The notes under the pieces are model-generated. The model did no database searches, was not told the origin of the DNA, and saw only the letters and a program-made list of their open reading frames with translations. The translations under genes and the position numbers were made by a program. Below are positions 20,901-32,900 of a DNA stretch of 64,000 bases, piece by piece. This DNA comes from Sabellastarte sp. h YS-2021 (lineage: Eukaryota; Annelida; Polychaeta; Sabellida; Sabellidae): positions 109,539,793 through 109,603,792 of the forward strand of contig OZ024929.1 in NCBI GenBank assembly GCA_964017235.1, in the 5' to 3' direction. How positions within the stretch are numbered: the first letter of the stretch is position 1; each line of letters opens with the position of its first letter.

Positions 20901-23900
20901 GAGTTCTGAAGAACGCACTTCCGACCTTCCTGGTCGGTGAAAACACAGACCTGCTTCGTGATTAGTCGGAAGGACACGCGATTGGCTGACTGGATATGAC
21001 GTCAGAGGTCGTGTTCTTTTGAGCTGGCCGGTCGGCTGATGCTTTAAAAGCAGAGAAGCCTGGGCCAGTGCACTCTGTAGATGAAGTCCTGGCCGGTCTG
21101 AAGTCGATTCTTCTTTTCAGCCGGCTGTACACTCAAACCAGTTTCCTCACTTTCCTGGCCATCCACCTCCCTTACTACCGACATAAGTGCCGGGTCCACA
21201 AGGGAGGGACTGAGAGTGATTAAAGATGAAATTCCTTCTATGTAAATACTAGGTGAGGTCGGCTGAACATGAGCTTGCCGGTCGACTAATGCTTTACAGC
21301 AAAGATGTCTGGACCAGTGCGCTCTGAAGACATCTGAAGAATTCATCTCTTGCTGCTGATGTACATATTTATATATATAAGCTTACCGGTCGACTAATGC
21401 TTTAAAGCAAAGATGTCTGGACCAGTGCGCTCTGAAGAAATCTGAAGAATGCACCTCTTGGGGATTTCCTTCTATTTGCAGTGTTCAAAACTACGTAGAT
21501 TGAAGTTTCCCGTGATTTCTATTCGTAGTACTAGAAAAGACGTTTCTATGGTGATTGAACTGGAAGTTACAGAGGGTACATTCAACAAACGAACACGGCT
21601 AAAAATACCTGTAAGTAGTATATCCATTATTTCCTTAATATTGTCGATCTGCCCCTAACAACACCATGGTTGAATGGGAGGAAACTAGAAAAAAATGGCT
21701 GCCTTCATATATCTCGTCGATTACTGCCCTATCATCAACACTAAATTGAGTCAGCTAGGGAGCGTTTCCAGCAGATTTCTTAAGGTATATCCGTGCTTGA
21801 TATGAAGATAACATTTCTACACTAAAATATTCCCAAATAAGGTCGAAAATCCGTCATAATGCACACTTTTCCTTATAAAACTCTGGAGATGTTGAAAACA
21901 CGTCTGCACAGTACACGCGCCAAACGAAAAAGATGCTATGACGTCAGGTTGTCTAGACAGGAAGTAAGTACCATGCGCCACCTAGCGAATGCACAGTACT
22001 GGGACCGGCCAGCCGGTGGAAACACAGGACATCTTTTTCTGGCGTTTGGCGGGCCGGTCTGCGCCGACCGGATAAGCATTTGTCCATTGGATAGGAAGTA
22101 TTAACGCAATAAAAAAGCAGTTTTTTGGGTGCGTAGAAATGAAATCTTACTACCCTGATTCGGCAAGTGGCTAAAAATACAAGGAGCTTTCCCTGCTACT
22201 CTTCTTTTCAGATCTATACTTATACATGCCCAGTGTGTTATCGGGATTGTCTTACCCTAGACTTTTATCTTTGTGTTACACACTCACCGGGAGTTTTGTG
22301 AGGTGACCTGTTTGAGTCTTTGAGGGTCCTTGCTGTTGCTTTACTGGCTTTTGTTGCCACCTCAGCATCTTCTACTCCTTTGTTGTGACACTGCTCAAGT
22401 CGCTCCTCAAACTCCTCAACTGCAACCTGAAATATTAAATATTCATTAACTAAATGTAGAGTAAGAAATCTAAAATTCGCCACATATCTGAAATTCACCA
22501 CATGTTCAAATACTAATAAAATAAATGAATTGAGGTGAGATTTGTTGAATGTACAGTAAGTTAAGGCTTTTTGAACTGAAAAATGACAATTTTCAGGCAA
22601 AGCTTCATTTTCTTCGTAAAATTAGCTAAGGTTTTAAAGGTGGCGAATTTTAGATTCCTGGCGAATTTTAGATTTCTTACTCTATAGGCTGTAGAACAGT
22701 TTCTGTGTGGTTACATGTAGTCAATGTAAACATAACTTTGAAAATATCAGTATAGGTTACACAGGAGCTAAAGGCTCATTCACTGTCAGTTATTTTAACA
22801 CTTTTAACTTTAGATTATACCTATTTACTATAATGAAGCAAAAAAAAAAATGCCATCTATGTTGAAATAATCTTCTACAAATTCCCCAAGATCCTATCTT
22901 TCATGGGCAATTTTCTATTCTGTAGAAATGTGGATCTGAAAGTATGTTATTTAGTGGTTTCAATGTGTAGAATGGCTGAACTGTTTTGTATATTTACTGA
23001 TTTACCTCTATCATTAAGCTACAAACAATCTGTACTTATCTACAGCACAAATAAATCAGACTGGCATACCTTTGCCTCGGGCTTGCAGAATTTCTTGGCT
23101 CCTGTGATTATGGTGACAAAGCAGTTGTACACATCCCCTTCATGTAGTTTGTCAGCAAAACATGCAAAGTTCTCCTGCAGTTTGCGCATAGACTTTTCAC
23201 TATATGACAGCAGTGACAAGCAGAAAGCAAGATCCCTCCACTGACGCTCACATCTAGGCAAAGGAATGTACATATTTACATCAACTTGTAAACTTAGTAA
23301 ATATAAAAACAATCACTAGACTTCCCTACTTATGTTTACACCTCGGCAAATAATACAGATTTACCTACTTAGCAAACCCAAAAGGTACCACAAAGTAAAA
23401 ACTATGACAACGGTATGTTTTACCATATTTCAGCAAAGAAAAGTCTTTGTATGAAACACTGAGCAGGTTTTAAAAGACAAGCACTAAGAAAAATATATCT
23501 AACATCAGTTTCAGATGCTACAGAAAATATACTCCAAAGATATGAAGTGTGAGCAAGAGACAGTTGACAAAGAACTCAATTTAAACAAAGACACCAGACT
23601 GTCACTAGACTGGGATCATTTTACCGGAGCAAGAAATAGAGGGAATATGTGTTGCCTTGCTGCATACTGAAAGAAGAACAGAGACATTAGACAGCTGTTT
23701 ATACAACTTGTATATAGCAAGTACACAATATAAAACCCAGTGTTTTAGTCATATCACATTGGTAATTTTAGGGATGGACAAATTCAGTCATAGTAGCTAG
23801 TTTCTGAACAAAAAACACAGTCAAAGCTGTGTCATGTTTAGTGGCTAGCATCATACTGGGACACATTAACATTTTCAACACGTTTCAACAAGCTTGATCT

Positions 23901-26900
23901 GAACACAGATGTGACAGCCAACTTATCTGCATTGAACACTATGTGCATATACAGCACATACAGTGACACAGTGTTAAATATTCAAGACTTTTGAACATTT
24001 AAGAAACCTGTCAAAAACTGAATGGCACTTACTGTGTGGCTCTGAAACGATGACACAACTTTTCCACCAGACTCTCACACTGACGATCTTTTTGGATGAA
24101 AGAGAAGAGGTATCTACAAAATAGTATAAGCTTCATAAACCACCCTGTATCTTTAAGCCTAAAAAAATGTTGACAATAATTTTTAAGTGCAATCTCTATC
24201 CAGGTGTTTGCACTTCTACGGATCACTTTTTTGGGGGGTCACTGGACTTTGATGAGAACTGGCATAGTGGGAGGAGTACCCGTCTCTTCACTGATGTAAA
24301 GCAGCAGTGGGCCGTGATAGTGCTTGGATGGGTGACCCTTTCAGTGTGCTACTCATGTCTTGGATGGCTTTGCAGTTCTTACTACTACACCAAAACCCCT
24401 CTCAGCCTTGTTTTGCTATTTTTTGAAGTATACTCTTTATGCAACAGTTGAAACTTACATGTATATTTACAAAAATTAAAACAAAATTAGTACAATGAAC
24501 AACTGAGGTTTTAGTTAGTGAGTAATGGAAGGCTGCATTATCAGAAGTAACCAAGTTCAACTGTATATGTTAGATTTATCTGTAAACTGTTCGGCATTTG
24601 CTATATGTGCGCTTCAGGGTTGACAATCAGGACCAAATATACAGTTTCTCCAGAAACTCTGAAAAACCACAACAATTTCTGAGCCATTGTCATTTAAAGT
24701 TATTTGAGTACAACATATTTACAATAAACTTGCCTCCTGTGAAAGCATTAAACATGCTATTTCTTTACTTCCAAATACAAGACATGGATCATTTGCAATA
24801 CTATAAAATCTTACTCAGTATTGCTGTGTTTGCACTTACTTCATAATGGTTCTGAAGTGGTCTTCCTCCACTCCGATGTCAGGGTCAGATAATCTGCTCA
24901 CCATGTCAGGCATGATGTTGTAGATGGCATTGCCCTGCAGAAAGAAGTATATAGTTAAAAGTATCAAAATAAGGCAACTGAATAGTAAGATGATGGCAGT
25001 AATTTGTTACCTAAAAGTTATGAAGCTGTAAAATTTATTAATTTGAAAATTTTAATTACTTAAATGTAGCTTTTATAAGCTACAAGCTTTCCATGTGGAA
25101 CTGAATCTCGGGAGGCCGCAGGGATCCGGCCAACGTCCAAGAAAAATAGACGTCTAGTATTGAATGAATCCCCCTGTGCTGAGTGTACCATAACAGTGTA
25201 ATCCCGCGATTCATCCTTCTTCTCTCGTAAATTTAGCCCATATCCCCTTAGCTGGAATACAGCGGGGAGGCAGGGTGGGACTCTCTTCAGTTCCACATGG
25301 TAAGCTTGTAGCTTATAAAAGCTACATTTAAGTAATTAAAATTTTCAATTTTATTGCGCTACAATAGCTTACCATGTGGCACTGAATGCTGAATCAAACC
25401 GTCCGGTGGAGGGATTACAGCTAAGACTGGAAGTAAAGTCAATTTTTCTTGATTTGAATTAATAAATAAATAAAATTGAAAATTTTAATTACTTAAATGT
25501 AGCTTTTATAAGCTACAAGCTTACCATGTGGGACTTAATGCTGATCTCGGGTTGCCACACCCGGGGCCAACGTCTTAGAAAAAAAGACAGTTCTTGTTAG
25601 CCACCGGATATACTGGTAGTTGTCGTCACGTGATAACTTCTGACCAATCGTCCTACTTTCTCGTTGAAACTTTTTAAACCTACCCCTCAGCTGTAAACAG
25701 CGGGGAGGCAGGGTGGGACTCTTCTAAGTCCCACATGGTAAGCTTGTAGCTTATAAAAGCTACATTTAAGTAATTAAAATTTTCAATTTTATTACGCTAC
25801 AATAGCTTACCATGTGGGACTTAATGCTGAATTCAACCGCCCGGTGGCGGGATTACAGCTGAGACTGGAAGGTATGTCATTTTTTCTAAGATTTTGAATT
25901 AACATGTATAGAATAGTGCCAGAAATACCAGTCTGAGTCCCATTTACAGTGCCCCTATCCCGAAGGCCGGGCCTGTAACAAGCCAAAAACCTAAGTAAAT
26001 GAGAGACAGTGCTAAAACTGTCAAAATGTTTTATTGTAGGACGGAAGTGCAGCAGAGCTCACTCCGAGGTCTGAGGGTCCAAAAGGGCCCTTCACGTATG
26101 ACTGACCAACCCAGTGGTTGGGCATCTCATAAAATTTTTACAACCTGAAAATGAGATTAATGACAACTAAATAAGTCCTTAATAGAAATTACTTGATAAT
26201 TGAAGGATAAAATGACCTTACCCGTAACATCTTGAAGGTAAAGGAATAGCTAGATCCTGGGAAAGACTCCTGAAGACTTGGTTGTAGCGGATGTGCCCCC
26301 CCCCCCCCCCCCCCTTTTTTCTTTCCGAGGACAACTGGTCTGAGGGGAAGGATCTAGGACTTGTTGTGCAGCCACTACGGGTCCCAGGTACAAATTGTTG
26401 TCGGTGTCCGACCAAGTAAGGTCTTTTAGGTAAAAATTTGTAAATGTGTTGTGAGCTTTCCAGTGACAGGCTTGCATGATTTGGTCCACCGATACCCCAC
26501 CGTAAAAGGCCTTAGAGGCCGCGAAGGCCCGGATGTCATGCGCTTTGACTTGGACCAAGTCCAAGGCTTGTTGATCTGCTTGTTTGTAACAAAGTAAGAT
26601 GGTTTGTTTCAACCATGAAGAGAGTGTAGCGGGTCTGATGTCTGAGGTATGTCCTTTCTTAAAGGAGATGAAAAGGAGAGAACGAGACCCTCTCAGGTCT
26701 TTAGTTCGGTCCAAATAAAACCTCAGGGCCCGTACGGGACACAGGGTCCTGTCTTCTTTAAATTGTCTATCCACAATGGTAGTCAGAGCAGGGATAGTCA
26801 CCGGAGACACACTTTGAGAACCTTCTCTTGCTAGTTGGTTTTTGGCTATGAAATCAGAAGAAGGGAACAAGGCAACCTTTTCCCATTGGCCTAAATTAGA

Positions 26901-29900
26901 TACTTTGTTAGCGACCCAGGCATGGATTTCGCTGCGGCGCTTGCCGGAGGCCAAGGCTAGCAAGAAAGCAGTTTTTAAAGTGAGATGTTTGAGGTCTGAG
27001 TCTTTCATGGGCTCAAAAGGTGCTTTGGTGAGCTCGTTAAGGACAACAGAAAGGTTCCACTTGGGTAAGTTTCTGGAACTTTTGGGACGATCCCTGTGAA
27101 AACTGGAGAGTAACCTATGAAGGTCTGCATTGTGTGCAATATGTTGGGCTGTTGGGCCCAAAGTGTCAACGATTGCAGTCCTGTAACCATCAATGGTCGA
27201 GGGGCGCCTGTTTAAGTCTTGGTACAGGTACATGAAAAAATCTGAGATTTGTTTCACAGATGGAGTGGAGAAATCCACCGAATTTTCTCTGCACCATTTT
27301 TCAAATAGGGCCCACTTTGACTTGTAGATGGTCCTTGTTGATGACCGCTGAGGGGCAGCAATTCTCTCTGCCACCTCCACAGAGAAGCCTTGTTCTTGGA
27401 GTTGTCCGCTCCTAGACACCAGGCGTGGAGGTTCAGGTGCTGGGGGTTGTTGTGGAACACCAGCTTGTGGGACTGTTTGAGTAGGGTTGTTGACACTGGG
27501 AGTTGCAGTGGGATCTCTGTGGAGAGCTGCACTAGGTCCCAAAACCAGGGCATCCCTGGCCAGCCTGGGGCTATTACGATGATCAGGCACTGGCATTGCC
27601 TGATCTTTTGGATCACCTTGTGAAGGAGAGCCGTAGGAGGGTACGCATATGCTGTGAGGTTGGTCCAGTTTATGTTCAGAGCATCTATGTCCCAGGCCTT
27701 TGGGTCTGGGATAGGAGACACGTATAGAGGGAGTTTGTGGTTCAGGTGAGTGGCAAATAGGTCTACATGAGGTGTGAACCACTTCTGGCAGATCTGTTTG
27801 AAGACCTGTGGGTGCAGAGACCATTCTGTTGACTGCACTTGGTTGGACCTGGATAGCAGGTCGGCCATCACATTCAGGCACCCTGGAATGTGCCTGGCTT
27901 TCAATGTTATGTGGTAGTGATGGCACCAGGTCATGATCTTCCACAGGAGAGCACACATCTCTGCCGAGTGTGTTCCTCCTTGTTTGTTGATGTAGGCTAC
28001 CACTGTTGAGTTGTCCGTCGCAACCAACACTGTTTGATTCTGGCACTGGTCCTTGAAGTCTCGAAGGGCCAGGGAGACCGCCTTCAATTCTAGGACATTT
28101 ATGTGAAGCCTTTTTTCCCGATCTGACCACAGACCCTTGGTAAAATTTTGGTCTAAGTGAGCGCCCCAACCTTCGTTTGAGGCGTCGGTAAAGAGTTGGA
28201 TACTGTGGTCTTTGGGATGAAGGTCTGCACCTTTCATCACCTTGGAGGGATTTTGCCACCAATCTAGGTGGGCTGCAATGGCTTCTGTCCAGGGAAGGAG
28301 GTTGTCCAGCGACTGAGGATATCTCCAGTGCTCCTTGAGATGAAACTGAAAGGGCCTCATGTGAAGGCGTCCCTCCGGGACCATTTTCTCCGTTGAGGCT
28401 AGCAACCCAATTAGAGACATCAAACATCTTGCAGTCAAAACACGTTTTGACTTGAGTCGTAGGATCAAATCCTGGAGTTTGAGCCATCTCTCTTGAGTGG
28501 GTTTTACAAGGGCTGAATCTAGGTGGTATTCGTAGCCCACGAACGAAAACACCTGTGTAGGTTTCAGTTCTGATTTTTCCTGATTTATTATCCATCCCAA
28601 GGACTGAGTCAGTTCTACTACTGCCTGAGTGTTCACTTGTGCTTCCTCCTGAGACTGGGACCTGATCAGCCAGTCGTCCAGGTATTGGTGAATTCTGAGT
28701 CCTCTTGAGAGGGCCATTAGTTTCACTTCCTTTACGATCATTGTAAAGACCTGGGGGGCTGTGGCCAGTCCGAACGGGAGGGAGGTGAATTGGAACACCT
28801 GAGCCTTGTAGCAAAACCTTAGGTATTTCCTTGAGCTTGGGTGGATGGGGATATGCAGGTAGGCGTCCGACAGATCTATCGACGATACCCACTCCCCTGG
28901 AATCAGGGAGGTCCTGATGGACTCTGGAGTTTCCATTTTGAACTTTTCTACGTGTAGAAAAGTATTGAGCCTGCTTAAGTCTATAACTGGCCTCCACCTT
29001 TGGTGAGGCTTGGGTACTAGGAACAGGCGACTGTAAAACCCGAGAGATTTTACATTGTCTACCCTTTCGATAGCGTTCTTTGACAGGAGAGACTGGATAC
29101 AAGTAGCCAAGGCTTGGTCTTTTTGTTGGGCCTTGTACTCTGACAGAATCAGAGGAAATCTGATCAAGTTTGGCTTTGAACGGAATGGCAGAACGTAGCC
29201 ATTGGTGATAATGTTTAACACGTTTTGAGAACATTTGTTTGTGAGCCAGTCTCTCCTGAAAGAACGGAGGCGACCTCCTACTGGTGGACTGAGTGAGGCT
29301 TTGGAGGAGTCATTGGGGAGGGGGGTTTCCACGCCCCCTTCCTCTATTGTGGGGTCGAAAACGACCCCTGAAGCCTCTGAAGTTGGATTTTCCTCTTCCC
29401 GAAGGAAAGGACTGGTTACTGCTTTGAGAGGTATTGCCCCCATAGGGGAGTTTCCTGTAGGAGCCTCTTTTCTTGTGGGGACCACGAAAGGGCTTATTCT
29501 GGTAGGGTGGAAAACCCTGAGAATCTTTTGAGGTGCCTTTTTTGAGAAGGAAGTCCTCACCTTCCTTCACTAATTGAGACTCGAACAAGGAAGCGTCCCA
29601 AAAGGACGAGTTCCTGAGTTCTTGACGTCTCGTTTCTCCTAATTGTGGATGTAATAGAGTCATCTCGGCTTCGCGCTTAAGCAAGCCGGTATTAGCCATA
29701 GAGTATAATTCCCTCTGCAAAATATGGGCTAGAGATTTGCTGAGACAAGTGAGGGCCCTGTGTTGAACAAGTACTGTCTTGTTCCAAAAATCTAAGTAGT
29801 CAGCTACTTCCTCATATCCGCGCTTTGCTGCTCTCTCAGGATCGGCACCTTTTTGAATCTGAGATTTAATCTTCTTGACCGTAGACTTGATGCTATGTTG

Positions 29901-32900
29901 ACATTTTTCCAATGAAGCATTGCAAGAAGAGGAGGTCTTGGCAAAAGCAGCGGTGAAGTTGAGGGTAGAGATATTTTGTCTAGCCTGAAGTTCTAGCTCC
30001 TTGAGAACTGGCAGGGGAACTCTGGCTACTGGGGGCCCAGAAGGTCTAGGAGTAATACAGATCTTAGTAAAGTCTGTATTCAACTCCTGGATTTTGTCTT
30101 GAAAAGTTGGTTGTCCCACCTTGTACCACTTTGAAGTTGAGGGAGGAGGCTTGACATATTTTCCCTCAGATAAGTTGGCAGCCTTAAAGTCATGTTGGAA
30201 TTTATCAAAGGCGTCCTTGATAACTGAGCTAAGTGGAAGAATAGAGGAGGGACCTCTAGGTCTGAGCTCTTGACGGCCTTTTTCATCATCCAGACCCAAG
30301 ACCGAGGTGGAAGACCTGGGCATAGATTCCCTGGGGTCAGGGAGAGACAAAATACGCCTGAAGGTATCAACTTCCTCAGAGTATTGTGAGGGCATGTCAG
30401 ACAAAGCTACTGCCCTATAATAAGGGGGGTCTGGATCATGTTGTGGGAGGTCTTGATCAGAAGCAACTCCTGAGGGCTGGGCCCTAGAGGGCTTAGAAGA
30501 CCTGTGTCTGGCTACAGGGGAGTGATCCTCCTCTGAGGTAAAAGACACGTATCTAGATCTTGATTTATGTTTGCTCTTGTCAGAGTGCTTTTTAGATCTA
30601 GAAGAAGGGATCCGAGGTTCATCGGAATCCTCATTTAGTTGGTCCGAGGCAGAGCTCGGGTCAACTGGCTGCCTATGGCTTTGCTTTTTGTGAGAGTACG
30701 AAACCTCTTCGGGATGACCTTCAGAGGGGGCAACGTACTGATCCGAGGAAGGTTGAGTAGATACTAAACGAGGAGGAAGAGTTGGACCATAGTCCACATC
30801 CATATCCTTGCTTGCAATGTTAGTACCAGATCTCGGAGGGGGCAAATCCAGAGGGGCAGCAGAAGAACTGGACAAGCCAGGTTTTGAAGCAAGAGTCGAG
30901 GACTGAGCCTCGACTTTCTGTTTTACAGTCAACTCCTCTCGGAGTGACTTAAAAGCTTCCAACATGGATGCCTGAAAGGAACCCATTTGCTGCTGTAAAT
31001 GTATATTTAAGGAATCACCGAGTGATTTCTCTAAATTTGACTGGATTTTATTTTGCAAAGCTGTACCAGGGGTGGGTGGAGCGGTTTTTGCTGGCGTTTT
31101 CAAAGACAGGGAACTGAAGGCAAGAGGTTGTGGACGGGGGGGTGAGATAAAAAGGCTATCAGCCGCACACTCGAGGTCTGCATTAGACCCAGTGAAGGAA
31201 TCCCCGTCGCCTTCGCCGTCGAAGTGGTCATCTGTAAAAGACGTGCAAACTTCGCAAGGGGTTTCAAAGGTGACACAGGGGTCATCTCCCTTGCCAGCCT
31301 CCCTACAAGTAGGGCAGAAATTATGTGTATCAAAACTAAAGCAGAAATGGCGGCATTTCTGCGCTCTCGGTTTGTCTTTATTTGCTTGATGTGTAGACAT
31401 TTTGTACGCAATAAAAGACGTAGAAAGAATTAGCCTGAACCGAGGAAAACTCAAAACACGCGACTGCAATAAAAATACTTATCCTGTGGAAATGAAACTT
31501 TTACAGAATAATCTATGATATATATTACAAGAAATATGCAAATATTAGCCTCCAACAATAAGTAAAGTCTGAGAAATAAATGAAAATGTCTGTATATTTA
31601 CAAACTGCTACCAGTCAATCGTGGCCAACGAGAAAGTAGGACGATTGGTCAGAAGTTATCACCTGACGACAACTACCAGTATATCCGGTGGCTAACAAGA
31701 ACTGTCTTTTTTTCTAAGACGTTGGCCCCGGGTGTGGCAACCCGAGATCAGCATTAAGTCCCACATGGTAAGCTATTGTAGCGTAATAAAATGAATATTT
31801 GAAAAAACCAGTCTGAGTCCCACTTACAGAGCCCCAATTCTGAAAATCGGACCTGTAAGAAGCCAAAAACCAGAAGATTAATGAATGATACTGTCTGGAT
31901 GTTTTGATAGAAGGATTAAGTGCAGCCATGCTCACTTATGCGGGTAGAGCCCCAAGGGCTTCACTGTCATGAATACCATCCCAGGGCTTGAAATCTCATT
32001 AACTTGCCACCCTAAATATGGTACACTGAGTAAAACTTAATACATTAATACATTATACAGTTAAATACAGTAATGCTAGATAACAGACTTTACCATAACA
32101 TCCTGAGGAGGGTCGTGGGAGGGTAAGCATAAGCAGTGAGACCCGACCAGTCTATGTTTAGAGCATCTATGTCCCAAGCATTTTGGTCTGGGACTGGAGA
32201 GAGGTACAGTGTAACTTTGTGGTTCAGACGAGTGGCAAATAGATCAACAGGAGTGAACCACTTGTGACAGATCTGTTTGAACACCTGCGGATGCAGTGAC
32301 CATTCTGTAACTGGGCTTGGTTCGACCTGGACAGAAGGTCAGCCATCACATTCAGACACCCTGGAATGTGTCTGGCTTTTAAGGTTATGTGGTAATGATG
32401 GCACCAGGTCATGATCTTCCACAGGAGAGCGCACATCTCCGCCGAGTGGGTCCCTCCTTGTTTGTTTATAAAGGCTACTACTGTTGAGTTGTCCGTAGCA
32501 AACCAACACTGTTTGGTTTTGACACTGGTCATTGAGCCTTTGAAGGGCAAGAGAAACCTCCTTCAGCTCTAAAACACCTAAAAAGGGGGTCATCAGCTTC
32601 ACTTCTTTTACAATCACTGTAAAGACCTGTGGGGCCGTGGCTAGCCCGACGGGTAGAGAGGTGAACTGGAACACCTGTGACTTGTGGCAAAACCTTAGGT
32701 ACTTCCTTGAGTTTGGGTGGATGGGGATGTGAAGGTAGGCGCCTGATAAGTCTATCGACCACACCCATTTACCTGGAATCAGAGAGGCCCTGATGGACTC
32801 TGGTGTTTCCACTATGAACCTTTCTACAAGTAGGAAGATGTTGAACCTGCTTAGGTCTATTACTGGCCTCCACCTTTGGTGAGCCTAGGGGACTAGAAAC

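Larger units (their letters stand above)
16039..22113 (-). mobile_element. DIRS family A, copy A4 (subfamily without normal gag) in NCAPD2 intron
   Basis: About 6.1 kb with nearly perfect inverted ends (16086-16254 and 21922-22096). The ICR at 16311-16407 matches both outer ends, including the copy-specific 'TTAATACTTCC'. The pol half is decayed. The gag half is replaced by a 60 bp satellite (19850-20350), a duplicated promoter-like block (20500-21010) and gag scraps (21010-21430). It lies between the NCAPD2 exons at 15284-15466 and 22288-22426, in the same sense as the gene. Confidence 0.85.
25476..31791 (-). mobile_element. DIRS family B, copy B1, full length with open ORFs
   Basis: About 6.3 kb. 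Inverted repeats lie at about 25514-25665 and 31626-31775, with the ICR at 25725-25829. It has three long open frames: gag (29310-31400), RT/RNase H (27254-29560) and YR (26250-29234). All catalytic motifs I can check are present, so this is the best candidate for an active element in the window. It is inserted in B2 beside 'AATAAATAAATAAAA'. Confidence 0.88.

Noticed and set aside
24280..24338. Functional 5S rRNA gene
   Set aside because: Only the internal promoter region is similar; the 5' and 3' stems of 5S rRNA are absent.
25918..26240. Extra coding exon of NCAPD2 inside the B elements
   Set aside because: The 42551-42728 and 24840-24934 exons join in phase 0 and the protein is continuous across them; nothing is missing.
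29235..29531. Plus-strand 98-codon frame opposite the gag/RT overlap
   Set aside because: Antisense of two overlapping real frames of B1; no independent support.
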